A stretch of 64,000 nt of DNA from Fidelibacterota bacterium (GCA_029936965.1 JAPYRG010000005.1:48731-112730); one strand, 5' to 3'. Shown: positions 1 through 11,245, counted from the stretch's first letter. Numbers and translations: made by a program. Notes: generated from the sequence alone by a model not told the origin.

Positions 1-557
1 AGTCTGGTTCCGGGAAAACAACATTGTTGAATTTGCTTGGAGGTCTTGATCATCCAGATTCAGGCGAATTAATTATTCTAGGTAAAAATATTTTAGAATT
101 GAATAATAATGATATATCAGAATTTAGAAATAAAGATTTAGGTTTTATTTTTCAATTTCATCATTTGCTTCCAGAGTTCACTGCCTATGAAAACGTTTTA
201 ATGCCTACGCTAATAAATGATGATGTGCATGATAAAGAAATTATGGCTGATGAATTGTTTGAATATGTTAATCTTTATGATAGAAAGGGCCATTATCCTT
301 CTGAACTTTCTGGCGGAGAAAGATTGCGTGTAGCAGTTCTTAGGGCATTAATAAATCGGCCAGCTTTGATATTAGCTGATGAGCCAACAGGAAATCTAGA
401 TGCTGATAATTCAAAAAAATTAATGAAATTATTCAAAAAAATTAATTCTGATTTTAATCAAACGTTTATAATAACAACACATAACCCTGTAGTTGCTAAA
501 ATTGGAACGCGTTGTTTAAAAATGATTAATGGCCGATTAAGAAAAAATAATTTATAA
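1..557 (+). CDS. lolD: Lipoprotein-releasing ABC transporter ATPase LolD (5' end missing)
   Basis: The reading frame is open at the left edge (codons in phase with base 3), so the start lies outside; about 184 residues are visible of a family usually 220-235 long. The Walker A motif (SGSGKTTLLN) begins at the edge. It is followed by the LolD-typical Q-loop stretch FQFHHLLPEFTAYENV, the ABC signature LSGGE, Walker B (ALILADEPTGNLD) and the H-loop (ITTHN). LolD powers the LolCDE complex, which extracts lipoproteins from the inner membrane for transfer to the outer membrane. The signature continues LRVAVLRAL, where QRVAIARAL is more usual. The Q-loop wording makes LolD much more likely than a FtsE or MacB ATPase. 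Confidence 0.9.
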   Translation, partial: SGSGKTTLLNLLGGLDHPDSGELIILGKNILELNNNDISEFRNKDLGFIFQFHHLLPEFTAYENVLMPTLINDDVHDKEIMADELFEYVNLYDRKGHYPSELSGGERLRVAVLRALINRPALILADEPTGNLDADNSKKLMKLFKKINSDFNQTFIITTHNPVVAKIGTRCLKMINGRLRKNNL

Positions 558-609
558 TTAATTTATTAGCTTTATATCATACTAAAGCTTTTTTAATATT
601 TGGTTCGAT

Positions 610-3099
610 ATGAAGGAGAATTTTTCTAAACGCGTTCAGTTAATTATAAAAAATGCTAAAGAAGAAGCTATACGACTTGGGCATAGCTATGTAGGTTCTG
701 AACATCTTCTTTTAGGCATCATTAAGGAATCTTCAGGCCTTTCTATAAAAATATTCGAGATTTATGATTGTAATATTTTAGATCTAAAATCTATGATTGA
801 GGATATGATTAAAAGTTCAGGCGGAACACTAACATTAGGTCATTTGCCTTTTACAAGAAGATCTGAAAGGATATTGCGAAATTCATATAATGAGGCTACT
901 GCACTAGGAGCATCATTAGCTGATGATGAGCATTTATTATTATCGATGCTTAAAGAGACTGATGGTATCGCCTATGAAGTACTAAATGCATATAGTATAG
1001 ATTATGATAGTGTTTTAAGTCTGATGGAGAATGAAGAGATTGATGATAATGAAGAATATGACTCAACAAAAGTTTCAAAAAAGTCTAATATTTCAAAAAC
1101 TCCAGCATTAGATCATTTTTCTAGAGATATTACTAATCTTGCTAAAAACGGGGATCTTGACCCTGTAATTGGTCGAGACGAAGAGATAGAACGTGTTGCC
1201 CAGATATTAACACGTAGAAAAAAGAATAATCCTGTATTAATAGGTGAACCTGGTGTCGGAAAAACAGCAATTATAGAAGGATTGGCTCAAAGAATTATTG
1301 GTAAAGAGATTCCAAGATTATTACATAATAAACGCATTTTATCATTGGATTTGCCTGCCATAGTTGCTGGAACTAAATATAGAGGGCAATTTGAAGAGCG
1401 TTTGAAAACAATAATGCTTGAATTAGAGTCATCAGAAAATATAATTATTTTTATTGATGAACTTCATACTATTGTTGGAGCAGGTGGGGCTTCAGGGTCT
1501 TTAGATGCATCTAATATGTTTAAACCCTCTTTAGCTCGAGGAGATATCCACTGTATTGGCGCTACTACATTAGATGAATTTCGTAAATATGTTGAGAAGG
1601 ATGGTGCGTTAGAACGTAGGTTTCAAAAAATAACGGTTAATCCGCCAAGTATTGAAGAATCTATAGAGATATTAAAAGGGTTGCAGGATTCATATGAAAA
1701 TCATCATAATGTTTCCTATGAAGATAAAGCTATTGAAGCATGCGTATATTTATCACACAGATATATTTCAGATAAATTTTTACCTGATAAAGCCATTGAT
1801 ATTTTAGATGAATCTGGTAGCCGAGCACATATGTTAAATATGGATGTGCCTCAAGAACTAATTGATATTGAGTTGAAAATAGAAAAGTTGCGTCGTCAAA
1901 AAGAAGATGTCATTGTTGCGCAGAAATATGAAGATGCTGCAGCTATTCGAGATAAAGAACAAAATCTTCTATCTAAGCTTGAAACGCTTCAAAAAAAATG
2001 GTATCAAGACGACTCTAAAAATCGGTTTGTGATTACGGAAGACAATGTTGCTGATGTAGTGAGTTTAGTCTCAGGAATACCAGTTAATAAAGTTGCTCAG
2101 TCCGAATCTCAAAAATTGCTTAAGATGAAAGATGAACTACACAAATTAATTATTGGGCAGAATGAAGCAATTGATAGCGTTACAAGATCAATCCAAAGAG
2201 CAAGAACAGGTTTAAAAAGCCATAAAAGACCAATAGGTGTATTTATGTTTCTTGGACCCACAGGCGTAGGAAAAACTGAACTTGCAAAGGTTCTTGCTAA
2301 TTATTTATTTAGCCATACAGAATCCTTAATAAAAATTGATATGTCTGAATATGGGGAGAGATTTTCTGTATCTCGTCTAATTGGTGCTCCTCCTGGGTAT
2401 GTCGGATATGAAGAAGGGGGAGAATTAACTGAAAAAGTTAGACGTAACCCCTACTCAGTTATTTTATTTGATGAGTTTGAAAAAGCACATTTAGATATAA
2501 CAAATATATTACTGCAGGTATTTGATGAGGGAGTTCTGACTGATGGTCTTGGTCGCAAAGTAGATTTTCGAAATACGATAATAATAATGACTTCTAATCT
2601 TGGTACTAAAGACATAAAGAGCGATAGCAGATATGGTTTTATTGAAAAATCTAACGCTTTTGATTATGAAAACATTAAGAGTATAATAATTAAAAATGTA
2701 AAAAATGTATTTAGTCCAGAATTATTAAATCGCATAGATGAAAAAATTGTATTCCATACATTGGATGAAAATGATGTACTAAGTATTGTGGATTTACAAT
2801 TAAAAGAGCTTGTTCATAATCTTGAAAAATTAAATTATGATATTAATGTAACTAAGCGCGCGCGGAAGCTACTAACTAAACTTGGTTTTCATAATGAATA
2901 TGGCGCAAGAAATTTAAGAAGAACAATTCAGAATTATATCGAAGATTCAATATCTGAGTTGCTTTTGGAAAATAAATTTGTTCAAGGCGATAAAATTACT
3001 GTTGATGTTAAACAGAATGAATTTACTTTTTCCTCAAATCAAAAAAAAAACGTCCACAAGCGTAAAAAGAGTAAAAACGAAAACCCCCAAAAAGTATAG
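610..3099 (+). CDS. clpC: ATP-dependent Clp protease ATP-binding subunit ClpC
   Basis: An 829-residue class I Hsp100 unfoldase. Two Clp-N repeats occupy about residues 1-145. AAA+ domain 1 has Walker A GEPGVGKT (about 212-219) and Walker B IIIFIDE (about 278-284). A coiled-coil middle segment carries a UVR motif ([12 protein letters not shown], about 439-450), which separates ClpC from ClpA and ClpB. AAA+ domain 2 has Walker A GPTGVGKT (about 549-556). ClpC feeds unfolded substrates to the ClpP protease; clpP is not in this window. The C-terminus ends in a Lys/Asn-rich tail. The gene lies upstream of a small membrane ORF and dnaK on the same strand, suggesting a proteostasis group. The ATG start at 610 gives a normal Clp-N beginning ([16 protein letters not shown]). 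Confidence 0.95.
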   Translation: MKENFSKRVQLIIKNAKEEAIRLGHSYVGSEHLLLGIIKESSGLSIKIFEIYDCNILDLKSMIEDMIKSSGGTLTLGHLPFTRRSERILRNSYNEATALGASLADDEHLLLSMLKETDGIAYEVLNAYSIDYDSVLSLMENEEIDDNEEYDSTKVSKKSNISKTPALDHFSRDITNLAKNGDLDPVIGRDEEIERVAQILTRRKKNNPVLIGEPGVGKTAIIEGLAQRIIGKEIPRLLHNKRILSLDLPAIVAGTKYRGQFEERLKTIMLELESSENIIIFIDELHTIVGAGGASGSLDASNMFKPSLARGDIHCIGATTLDEFRKYVEKDGALERRFQKITVNPPSIEESIEILKGLQDSYENHHNVSYEDKAIEACVYLSHRYISDKFLPDKAIDILDESGSRAHMLNMDVPQELIDIELKIEKLRRQKEDVIVAQKYEDAAAIRDKEQNLLSKLETLQKKWYQDDSKNRFVITEDNVADVVSLVSGIPVNKVAQSESQKLLKMKDELHKLIIGQNEAIDSVTRSIQRARTGLKSHKRPIGVFMFLGPTGVGKTELAKVLANYLFSHTESLIKIDMSEYGERFSVSRLIGAPPGYVGYEEGGELTEKVRRNPYSVILFDEFEKAHLDITNILLQVFDEGVLTDGLGRKVDFRNTIIIMTSNLGTKDIKSDSRYGFIEKSNAFDYENIKSIIIKNVKNVFSPELLNRIDEKIVFHTLDENDVLSIVDLQLKELVHNLEKLNYDINVTKRARKLLTKLGFHNEYGARNLRRTIQNYIEDSISELLLENKFVQGDKITVDVKQNEFTFSSNQKKNVHKRKKSKNENPQKV

Positions 3100-3134
3100 C
3101 TATAGCTGTCATATTGGTGTATAATATTCATATA

Positions 3135-3168
3135 TATGCCAATAAGGCACATATAGTGCTTTGGCATA
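3135..3168. repeat. 34-bp inverted repeat between clpC and dnaK
   Basis: An 8-base arm (tatgccaa, 3135-3142) is matched by ttggcata (3161-3168), and inside it gcac (3147-3150) pairs with gtgc (3156-3159). It lies just after a TATAAT hexamer at 3120-3125, so it could sit in the early transcribed leader of the downstream genes, as an operator or an RNA hairpin. It is not followed by a T-run, so it does not look like a terminator. It does not match the CIRCE consensus. The -35 region upstream of the TATAAT is poor, so the promoter is only a guess. Confidence 0.5.
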
Positions 3169-3212
3169 GATATTGTCTTAATATTTATAATACATTAAAA
3201 AATAAAAAGAAT

Positions 3213-3437
3213 ATGCAAAATATTAGAAATTTTATGATTAAGTATCCGTTATTATCTATAGCAATGCTTTTTCCTATTTGTTTAATAATAATAACTGGAG
3301 TTATGTCAATCATTATAAAATTTGTTTTACCTATTGTACTAGCATTTTGGTTATCTAGTATAATTTATACTTCAATTATAGGTAAAAATTCTATTAAATA
3401 TTATTCTAAACCATTATGGTTTATAAGGTATAGATAA
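3213..3437 (+). CDS. Small membrane protein between clpC and dnaK, function unknown
   Basis: Starting at the ATG at 3213, this frame gives 74 residues: a short basic N-terminus (MQNIRNFMIKYP), one long hydrophobic stretch of about 40 residues that could form two membrane segments, and a basic C-terminus ending WFIRYR. The frame can be extended upstream to a TTG at 3114, but that would place the 3135-3168 inverted repeat inside the coding region and adds a stretch that does not look like a normal N-terminus. No strong ribosome binding site is visible before 3213. I recognise no family. The position, 35 bases before dnaK on the same strand, suggests co-transcription with the chaperone gene. Confidence 0.5.
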   Translation: MQNIRNFMIKYPLLSIAMLFPICLIIITGVMSIIIKFVLPIVLAFWLSSIIYTSIIGKNSIKYYSKPLWFIRYR

Positions 3438-3472
3438 AATTTTCTAATTAGTACAGTAAGGAGAAATATATT

Positions 3473-5377
3473 ATGAGCAAAATTATTGGAATTGATCTAG
3501 GAACAACAAATTCATGTGTAGCTGTTCTTGAAGGTGGAGAACCATCAGTTATAACAAGCCCTGAAGGAGGACGTACTATGCCATCAGTTATTGCATTTAC
3601 AAACAATGATGAAAGACTGGTAGGTCAACCTGCTAAACGTCAAGCTGTTACTAATCCATTAAATACAATTTTTTCCATTAAAAGATTTATGGGAAGAAAA
3701 TTTGGTGAGGTAGCAAATGAAATAGATGAAGTTCCTTACAAGATCGAAAAAGGAACAAATGATGGAGTCGTGGTTAATATAAATGATAAAAAATATAATC
3801 CTCCTGAAATCAGTGCTATGGTTCTGCAAAAACTAAAACAAATGGCTGAAGAACATCTTGGATCAACTGTTACTGATGCAGTAATTACAGTTCCAGCATA
3901 TTTTAATGATTCTCAAAGGCAAGCAACTAAAGATGCTGGCAAAATAGCCGGATTAAATGTACGTAGAATAATTAATGAACCAACAGCTGCTGCACTTGCA
4001 TATGGACTTGAAAAGAAAAAAGATGAAAAAATTGCTGTATTTGATTTAGGTGGTGGAACATTTGATATATCCATCCTTGAATTAGGAGATGGTGTTTTTG
4101 AAGTAAAGTCTACTAATGGTGATACGCATTTAGGTGGAGATGACTTTGATCAAAAAGTGCTTAATTGGATAGCAGATGAATTTAAATCAAGTGATGGTAT
4201 TAATCTTAAAGAAGACCCTATGGCCCTTCAACGATTGAGGGAGGCTGCTGAAGCAGCTAAAAAAGAATTATCTAGTTCTAAACAAACTGAAATTAATTTA
4301 CCATTTATTACCGCAGATGCTTCAGGTCCAAAGCATTTAAACCTAACTCTCACCAGGGCAAAGTTCGAAGAATTAGTAGCTGATTTAGTCCAAAGGATTA
4401 TCGATCCATGTAAAACAGCATTAAGCGATGCTGGTTTAAAACCTGATGAAATCGATGAGGTGATTCTAGTGGGAGGTTCGTCAAGAATGCCTAAGATACA
4501 AGAGAAAGTGAAAGAAATTTTTGGAAAAGAATCAAATAAAAGTGTAAATCCGGATGAAGTTGTTGCTTTAGGAGCATCAATTCAAGGTGGAGTTCTTGCT
4601 GGTGATGTAGATGATGTATTATTGCTTGATGTTACACCCTTGTCTCTTGGTATTGAGACTCTTGGCTCTGTATCAACCAAATTAATAGAAAGAAATACAA
4701 CTATACCAACAAAGAAATCCCAAATATTCAGCACTGCTGCAGATAATCAGACTACTGTAGAAATACACGTTTTGCAAGGTGAGAGAGAAATGGCAGTTGA
4801 TAATAAAACTATAGGAAGATTTCATCTTGATGGCATACCTGCATCTCCACGTGGCGTACCTCAAATTGAGGTTACTTTTGATATTGATGCAAATGGAATA
4901 CTAAATGTAGGCGCAAAGGATAAAGCAACAGGAAAAGAACAGAGTATTAGGATCGAAGCTTCAAGTGGCCTAAGTGACTCAGAAGTAGATAAGATGATAA
5001 ATGAAGCAAAGCAACACGAACAAGAGGATAAACAGAAAAGAGAGCTTATTGATTTACACAATCAAGCTGAACAATTAGTTTATCAAACTGAGAGTAATAT
5101 TAAAGAGTTTGATAAAAAAATGGGTGATGAAGACAAGAAGAGCATAAATGATGCACTTGAAAATTTGAAAAAAGCAAATGCTAACTCTACCAAAAGCGAT
5201 ATTCAATCAGCTATAGATTCATTGAATAATGTATGGAGTGGTTTAGCAAATAAACTATATGATGAAACCAAACCCCCTAATGAAAATAGTGATAAGAATG
5301 CAAATAAAGATAAGACAAAAAAAGGCGTAAAAGAAGAGGGTGAAATAGAGGATGCAGATTTTGAAGTTGTTGATTAG
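3473..5377 (+). CDS. dnaK: Chaperone protein DnaK (Hsp70)
   Basis: A 634-residue Hsp70, normal length for bacterial DnaK. The N-terminal ATPase begins [19 protein letters not shown] and contains the phosphate-2 loop DLGGGTFD and the adenosine-site stretch [13 protein letters not shown]. The substrate-binding domain follows the linker [15 protein letters not shown]. The lid is helical and the protein ends in the acidic tail typical of DnaK ([12 protein letters not shown]). It folds and protects unfolded proteins in the cytoplasm with DnaJ and GrpE, whose genes are not nearby. A good ribosome binding site (aaggag) lies about 9 bases before the ATG. A strong terminator follows the gene. Confidence 0.98.
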   Translation: MSKIIGIDLGTTNSCVAVLEGGEPSVITSPEGGRTMPSVIAFTNNDERLVGQPAKRQAVTNPLNTIFSIKRFMGRKFGEVANEIDEVPYKIEKGTNDGVVVNINDKKYNPPEISAMVLQKLKQMAEEHLGSTVTDAVITVPAYFNDSQRQATKDAGKIAGLNVRRIINEPTAAALAYGLEKKKDEKIAVFDLGGGTFDISILELGDGVFEVKSTNGDTHLGGDDFDQKVLNWIADEFKSSDGINLKEDPMALQRLREAAEAAKKELSSSKQTEINLPFITADASGPKHLNLTLTRAKFEELVADLVQRIIDPCKTALSDAGLKPDEIDEVILVGGSSRMPKIQEKVKEIFGKESNKSVNPDEVVALGASIQGGVLAGDVDDVLLLDVTPLSLGIETLGSVSTKLIERNTTIPTKKSQIFSTAADNQTTVEIHVLQGEREMAVDNKTIGRFHLDGIPASPRGVPQIEVTFDIDANGILNVGAKDKATGKEQSIRIEASSGLSDSEVDKMINEAKQHEQEDKQKRELIDLHNQAEQLVYQTESNIKEFDKKMGDEDKKSINDALENLKKANANSTKSDIQSAIDSLNNVWSGLANKLYDETKPPNENSDKNANKDKTKKGVKEEGEIEDADFEVVD

Positions 5378-5411
5378 TTAGTTTGTATTAATTGTCAATT
5401 ACATAAAAACG

Positions 5412-5446
5412 AAAAGAGCGTCTATATAGACGCTCTTTTTGTTTTT
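5412..5446 (+). terminator. Rho-independent terminator after dnaK
   Basis: A perfect 22-base palindrome (agagcgtcta at 5415-5424, then tatagacgctct at 5425-5436) forms an 11-bp hairpin, extended by the flanking A/T bases, and runs into TTTTT-G-TTTTT. It lies 35 bases after the dnaK stop and 58 bases before the next gene. It therefore separates the chaperone unit from the tamB-like gene. Confidence 0.9.
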
Positions 5447-5493
5447 GGAACATGACGCTTGTATATTCGTTAGCTTAGTATAACGTATACAAT

Positions 5494-8400
5494 ATGAAAA
5501 TTACACTTTCTATTATATCTATTATTACTATAACAATAATATTTGTGATATTAACTCCCTCTTTTTGGAAAAACCGAATAGAAGATCAGTTGAATAAGCA
5601 GTTATCTCAAAGAGGCGATTGGGAAGTTAAATTTCATAAGTTAAATGGACACCTACTATTCAATGTGTCTATTGATTCTTTATATCTAAGCAATCCCAAT
5701 AGTTCTAATGTTTCAATATCAAAGGTTGATATGAAACTTAATTTTTTTAAGTCATTATTCGCTTATCCAAGTCTCAAATATTTAAAATTGACAGATCTAA
5801 CTACAAATCTTTATAGATCATCTAAATCTATTGATTCAAAATCGGACCCTTTTGAATTAAAATCTATTCTAGAGCAAAAAATGTCTATAGATCTATTATA
5901 TATTAACGGAATGATTTCAATTCCCGAAATTAAGATTATTAATGATTTTGTTTTTGATTTTGATGGAAAATTCCATATTGATAAGAATTCAATTGATCTA
6001 GATGTAAATAGATTATTTGTTTCGTTAGATAGCACGGAATTTGATATGCAATTAAAAGACTCTAAAATTTCATTATTACCAGCTAAGATTATTTGTGATG
6101 ATTTAAATGGATATATTGATTCTTTGGGTATTTCAGGACAATTTATTTATAGTTGGATTGATGAAGAAGAAATGAAAATGGATCTTTTCATCGATAAATA
6201 CGAAATACCTAAAACATTTTTTGAGAGATTACCCCTTCATCCAAAGTTTTCAGCATTAGAGACTGAAGTTCATATTCAATCTGATTTAAAAACATTTGAA
6301 GGAAATATTACACTCTCTAATGATTTAGGTCTAAATACATCTGGGAATATCTCACTTACTAACTTTGAAAATTTTATTTCTATTGATGAAGTAAAGTTAG
6401 AAGGTGAAAATGCAAGTCTATCAATGAATGGTATTTACCAAAAAAATGGACAGTTTAATTCTTCAATAAAATTGACAGACTTTGATATTAATCAATGGAT
6501 TGTTGATGATATGCCAACTGATCTAAATGGGCAGTTAGATATAGAAGCGAATATAATTGAAAGTAGACTTCAGGAAATAATTCTAACGATGGAACTTATT
6601 GAAAATAAATTATATAAAGATCGTCAGATTTCTATATTTGGTACCGTAGACTATGTTGATAATTATTTAAATATTGAAGAGCCTCTTCAATTATCCATTG
6701 GTAAAAGTAAAATTATTGTTACTGGTTCTAGTAATTTTAAAGATAAGATATATGATTTAGATTTTGATTTAGATAATGCAGATGTTTTTATAATAAATAA
6801 TTTCTGGTCTGATAGCCTAGAAAGTGGTAAGGCTACAGGCAATCTTTCTGTTTCAGGAACTTTTGAGGATCCAGATTTAAATGCTGAATTAGTATTAGAT
6901 GATATAAAGTATAAAAATTTTAATTTAGAGAGTTTTGAGTTTTTTGGAAATTTGAATAAAAAAGGTGATTATACTATTGGTAATTGTCAATTAAGAATTG
7001 GTAATGGTAAATGGAACGATGAAAGTTTTGAAAGTGGAGTAGTTGATTTATCATACTCAAAAGAAGGCATAGAGATTCAGAGTGCTGAGTTTAAAAACAA
7101 TATGGATTTTTTCCAGTTATCAGGTTTTTTGCACAGTGATGGTAATGGTATTTTTAATCGATTACAAATAGCAACTGGTCAAAGATATATAATTAACACT
7201 AAACCAGTAGAATTTACACTTGGAGAAGGCGTTGACCTTCTCCAAGTGGATCTTGGTGAAAATGAATTAATCTTAAAGCCGTTTGAATTCCATGTAAATG
7301 ATGGAATCATTACAGGACATTTATCACTTACTGATGAGGTTGATGGTCGATTAAAAATATCAAATGTTGGAACAGATATAATCGACTTTTTAATACCTGA
7401 AAATTTAATAATTAATGGACAGGTTTTCGGTGAGTTTTATGTTTCAACTGTTGATCATTCTTTAGATTACTCCATAGATGTTTCGATAAAAAATGGTGAA
7501 ATTGCCTCACAAAAATTTGATGAATTGATTATTTCAACATTCTATAGTGATTCAACTCTTCATATAGAAGATATTACCCTGATTCATGGCGCTGAAACCG
7601 GTATTCAGATTTCTGGTATAGTCCCTCAATATTATGAATTAGACAATCCTAAGGAAATTGACGCTAGTATAAATATGAAAAATATTGATATCTCAGTATT
7701 TACACAGTTTGTTCCCAATTGGTTTGAACTTGATGGATTAATTTCTGGAGATATACATTTAGGGGGGGTTCCCAATATGACAAAATTCGATTTTAGCTTA
7801 AATATTAATGATGCAATGTTTGAAGGTCTCCATTTAGGATCTGTAGCTGCTTTTGGCCTTTATGATTCTTACAAACTTTATTTTAACAAATTTTCAGCAA
7901 TTAGAAATTTTGACCACTCAATTTCTGGCGTTGCTTATTTGCCTTTAGATTTAAACTTTAGTTCGGATAATTTTGGTCAATACTTTTTTTCTGATTCTAT
8001 GATTGTTGATGTATCTGGCGAGTTCAATCATCTTGAATTTTTAAGTCATTATTTATCTGATATTGATTCTATAAATGGTGATCATGATATCTCATTAACT
8101 ATATATGGAACACCTAATAAATTGTATCGAGATGGAAAAATTTTAATAAATGATGCAACAATTTATACTATTTTACTAGATAACCCAATTGAAGGTATAA
8201 AAGGATCAGGGAAGCTTCATAAAAATTTGCTTACTATTGATAATTTATCTGGAGATATAATAAAAAATAATGAAAATAAAACTGACAACATTTTAGTTAG
8301 TGGGAATTTAAATATGAATAAATTCTTTGATCCTTATTATAACTTAAATATTATTGGTGACAATGTTTTTTTTAAAACTTTATTAGGAGATATTGAAGGC

Positions 8401-9294
8401 ATAGTAAATCTAGATCTCGATATTTATGGTAGAGATACAATAACAATTGCCGGTCAGATTGAAGCACTAGATGCAATCATGTATCAAGAATTCAAAGTAA
8501 ATGATTTACCGTCATCTGAATTAGATCAAGATGAATTAATAATTAATTACAAGTTAAATTTTCCTATATCTGGCAATTTTGTTTTAAGGAATAGTCAAAT
8601 TGATGCTCAATTAGGTGGAGAATTAAGTATATCAATGTTTGGAAATCAAAATGCTGATTATTCTGGAGAATTATTTGTTCGAGAAGGTAAATTTTATTAC
8701 TATGGTGATATATTTACTATTACGAGTGGATACTTATCTTTTGATACAAAAGGATTTAATCCATATCTTGATTTATCTGCTTTTACTAAAATACAAGATG
8801 AAAATATAACTATTAACTTAGTAGGTCCTTTAGATAACCCAAATTTAGGATTGGAATCATCAAGTGGATTCACTGAAAGTGATATCCTTGAATTATTAAC
8901 TATAAGAAGTAGATTTGAAGATCAAGAAATTAGTTCTTCAGGTATAGGAAGTCAGGCACAGTCAATATTTGTTGCATATTTAGAAAAAGAGTTAGAAAGA
9001 AATTTTATGCAAATAAGTGGCCTTGGGAAATTAGGCCTCATTAAAGATGTAAGCATATCGGGTTCATCTGCATTGATAGACCCCTCAAGGTCCAAGGAAG
9101 ACTTAGTAATAAAGGCACAAGTATCAAAAAATTTATCACTAAATTATTCTTACAAACGGTCATTTTCTTTTTCTAATGCACCATATAACCAGGTAGGAGT
9201 TGAGTTGAAGGTTAATCCATATTTTTCTCTAATTGGTAATGTTGATGAATTAGGAAATATGCATGTAAAATACCGTTTGCGCTATTCATATTAA
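5494..9294 (+). CDS. tamB: TamB-like translocation/assembly module protein (DUF490/AsmA-like)
   Basis: A 1,266-residue protein with one N-terminal membrane anchor (about residues 3-25) and no other hydrophobic helix. It is followed by a very long periplasmic stretch of short alternating beta strands rich in Asp, Ser, Asn and Ile. The last 300 or so residues resemble the TamB domain, with GELFVREGKFYYYGDIFTI, LVGPLDNPNLGLESS, and a C-terminal YSYKRSFSFSNAPYNQVGVELK segment before a short barrel-like end. TamB-type proteins form hydrophobic grooves that bridge the inner and outer membranes and assist lipid transport or outer-membrane protein insertion. The next gene, 18 bases downstream, encodes an Omp85 barrel, the usual partner. 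The bulk sequence is poorly conserved, so the call depends mainly on the C-terminus, the length and the neighbour. Confidence 0.85.
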   Translation: MKITLSIISIITITIIFVILTPSFWKNRIEDQLNKQLSQRGDWEVKFHKLNGHLLFNVSIDSLYLSNPNSSNVSISKVDMKLNFFKSLFAYPSLKYLKLTDLTTNLYRSSKSIDSKSDPFELKSILEQKMSIDLLYINGMISIPEIKIINDFVFDFDGKFHIDKNSIDLDVNRLFVSLDSTEFDMQLKDSKISLLPAKIICDDLNGYIDSLGISGQFIYSWIDEEEMKMDLFIDKYEIPKTFFERLPLHPKFSALETEVHIQSDLKTFEGNITLSNDLGLNTSGNISLTNFENFISIDEVKLEGENASLSMNGIYQKNGQFNSSIKLTDFDINQWIVDDMPTDLNGQLDIEANIIESRLQEIILTMELIENKLYKDRQISIFGTVDYVDNYLNIEEPLQLSIGKSKIIVTGSSNFKDKIYDLDFDLDNADVFIINNFWSDSLESGKATGNLSVSGTFEDPDLNAELVLDDIKYKNFNLESFEFFGNLNKKGDYTIGNCQLRIGNGKWNDESFESGVVDLSYSKEGIEIQSAEFKNNMDFFQLSGFLHSDGNGIFNRLQIATGQRYIINTKPVEFTLGEGVDLLQVDLGENELILKPFEFHVNDGIITGHLSLTDEVDGRLKISNVGTDIIDFLIPENLIINGQVFGEFYVSTVDHSLDYSIDVSIKNGEIASQKFDELIISTFYSDSTLHIEDITLIHGAETGIQISGIVPQYYELDNPKEIDASINMKNIDISVFTQFVPNWFELDGLISGDIHLGGVPNMTKFDFSLNINDAMFEGLHLGSVAAFGLYDSYKLYFNKFSAIRNFDHSISGVAYLPLDLNFSSDNFGQYFFSDSMIVDVSGEFNHLEFLSHYLSDIDSINGDHDISLTIYGTPNKLYRDGKILINDATIYTILLDNPIEGIKGSGKLHKNLLTIDNLSGDIIKNNENKTDNILVSGNLNMNKFFDPYYNLNIIGDNVFFKTLLGDIEGIVNLDLDIYGRDTITIAGQIEALDAIMYQEFKVNDLPSSELDQDELIINYKLNFPISGNFVLRNSQIDAQLGGELSISMFGNQNADYSGELFVREGKFYYYGDIFTITSGYLSFDTKGFNPYLDLSAFTKIQDENITINLVGPLDNPNLGLESSSGFTESDILELLTIRSRFEDQEISSSGIGSQAQSIFVAYLEKELERNFMQISGLGKLGLIKDVSISGSSALIDPSRSKEDLVIKAQVSKNLSLNYSYKRSFSFSNAPYNQVGVELKVNPYFSLIGNVDELGNMHVKYRLRYSY

Positions 9295-9312
9295 GTTTTT
9301 AAATATAATATA

Positions 9313-11151
9313 ATGAAAATTTATCAATGGATAGTTATAGGCTTAATTAGTCTTAATATAATATTTGCCATTTCTGATGAATCTACACAGATAAAAAGTG
9401 TAACATTCATTGGTAATAAGAATATTAAATCTAAATTTCTTCTAAATATAATCAATATTCAGAATAAAACATTTTTCACTGATCAATCATTTGATCGTAG
9501 GGTAATAAAACTAGATGCTATAAGTATAAAAAATTATTATCTCACAAATGGATATTTAGATGTAGCGGTTGTTGATTCGTTTCGGATTAGTGAAAATTCA
9601 GCTGACATTTATTTTCGTATTATGGAGGGGAAACAGTATTTTTTAAAGTCAATTAATATTTCTGGTAATTATTCACTTAAAGATGAAGAAATTTCTTCAA
9701 TACTTAATTTGAGAAAAAATAAACCATTTAACCCCGTATCTATCCAAATTAATAGAAATAGACTAGACGATAGATATTTTGAGCATAGTAAGTTATTTAC
9801 GAATATTAAAATTGAACCTTTAGTTTCTGATTCAGTAATCATAAATATATCTATTGAGGAAGGTCCAGATATTCTTATTGATAAAATATATATTGAAGGA
9901 ATGAATGTAGATCTAGATTCAAATCTAGTTTATAGAGAACTATTATTTTCAAAAAAAGAAAGATATGTAAAGAGTAAAATAGATTTGAGTCAAAGAAAAT
10001 TAATGGAGATTGGCATTTTTTCTATGGCTGCAATAACCCCTATAAAAAATACAACTAATGATTCTACAGTGAATCTTGTAATTGAATTAAGAGAGATGAA
10101 CCGAAGAGAAATTTTATCTTCTGGCGGATACTATCCAATAACTGTTAATGAAGGTGTCGATCAGGTAATTGCTCTTGCTGGAGATATAGCATGGAAAGAT
10201 AGAAGGGTGCTTAATTCAGTTTCTAGTTTCCAAGTTAAATCCTCACTTGCTATTCCTTTTGAAGCTGGATATCAATATCCTCGATTTGCTTTTGATATGC
10301 TTTTATCTAATCAATGGATATTTGGATTTCGTATTCCTTCTGAGTTGAAAGGGTTTTTTCAATCATTTAGAAATTACAATCAAGATGATGGTATTTATCG
10401 ATATGGTTTTCAATTAGCAAATATTTTGCGATTAAACGACAGATCATATATTAGAGCAATTTTACGATGGGAATTATTTGATGATAATAAGAGAGATAAT
10501 AAAAATGATATTGAAAATCGTTCATTTAGATTAGTTGCGAGATTTGATAAATCAAATAACCCTATATATCCATCTAAAGGATATGTGCTAAATACAGAAA
10601 TGATTAGTGTCGGGGGTGTCTTAGGTGGTAACAGAACATATCAAAAAATAGATGCAGGTATTCAAAGTTATGTTACTATACGAAAAAGGTCGGTTTTCGC
10701 TTCTAGGATAAAATATGGTATGATATTTAATTGGAAGGATAATTATGATATTTATGAATCATTATTGTATGATAAATTTTATCTTGGTGGAAGTTCAAGT
10801 TTAAGAGCATGGGATCCGCTAAAATTTTTAACAGAAATAGATCCAGGAACTGATTTAGTTGGCATTGCTGATGATAGAGTTATACCAAAAGGTATGCTAA
10901 CAAGGCTATTAGTGAATTTTGAAATTCGTTTTCCTATATATGGGCTATTTGGTGGGGAAGTTTTTATAGATGGCGGACAATTAACAGATAGAAAAAGTAA
11001 TATTTCTATTAATGATATCGAATGGGGAAAAGGGTTTGGTGTCACCATTTCTTCACCTTTTGGACCCATTCGACTTGATTATTCGAACCATTTAAATAAT
11101 AAAAATATTAATAATGGAAAACTAAACCTTGGTTTATTGTATATTTTTTAG
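9313..11151 (+). CDS. Omp85-family outer-membrane assembly protein (TamA/BamA-like)
   Basis: A 612-residue protein with an N-terminal signal sequence (residues 1-20, hydrophobic and ending in IIFA). POTRA-like repeats follow (about 25-260: IKSVTFIGNKNIKS, LKSINISGNYSLKDEEI, LIDKIYIEGMNVD). The rest is a barrel-like Omp85 domain containing FYLGGSSSLRAWDP, the equivalent of the family's conserved inner-barrel LRG/RGY loop, and GPIRLDYS near the end. The chain ends in an aromatic residue (LLYIF), as expected for a barrel protein. Such proteins insert beta-barrel proteins into the outer membrane. The pairing with a TamB-like gene and only about three POTRA units favour a TamA role over BamA; a second Omp85 gene elsewhere would settle that. 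Confidence 0.88.
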   Translation: MKIYQWIVIGLISLNIIFAISDESTQIKSVTFIGNKNIKSKFLLNIINIQNKTFFTDQSFDRRVIKLDAISIKNYYLTNGYLDVAVVDSFRISENSADIYFRIMEGKQYFLKSINISGNYSLKDEEISSILNLRKNKPFNPVSIQINRNRLDDRYFEHSKLFTNIKIEPLVSDSVIINISIEEGPDILIDKIYIEGMNVDLDSNLVYRELLFSKKERYVKSKIDLSQRKLMEIGIFSMAAITPIKNTTNDSTVNLVIELREMNRREILSSGGYYPITVNEGVDQVIALAGDIAWKDRRVLNSVSSFQVKSSLAIPFEAGYQYPRFAFDMLLSNQWIFGFRIPSELKGFFQSFRNYNQDDGIYRYGFQLANILRLNDRSYIRAILRWELFDDNKRDNKNDIENRSFRLVARFDKSNNPIYPSKGYVLNTEMISVGGVLGGNRTYQKIDAGIQSYVTIRKRSVFASRIKYGMIFNWKDNYDIYESLLYDKFYLGGSSSLRAWDPLKFLTEIDPGTDLVGIADDRVIPKGMLTRLLVNFEIRFPIYGLFGGEVFIDGGQLTDRKSNISINDIEWGKGFGVTISSPFGPIRLDYSNHLNNKNINNGKLNLGLLYIF

Positions 11152-11245
11152 AAACATTTTTTATTATTAATAGTAGTTCTTTCTTGATGATAGATATGCT
11201 TCCATATAAATTCGACAGTTTTTTAATAAAGGAAAATTATAAATA

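Noticed and set aside
3135..3168. CIRCE element before dnaK
   Set aside because: The arms (tatgccaa/ttggcata) do not match TTAGCACTC-N9-GAGTGCTAA, so HrcA control cannot be claimed.
3114..3212. Upstream extension (TTG start) of the small ORF before dnaK
   Set aside because: It would place the inverted repeat in coding sequence and gives an atypical N-terminus; the ATG at 3213 is preferred.
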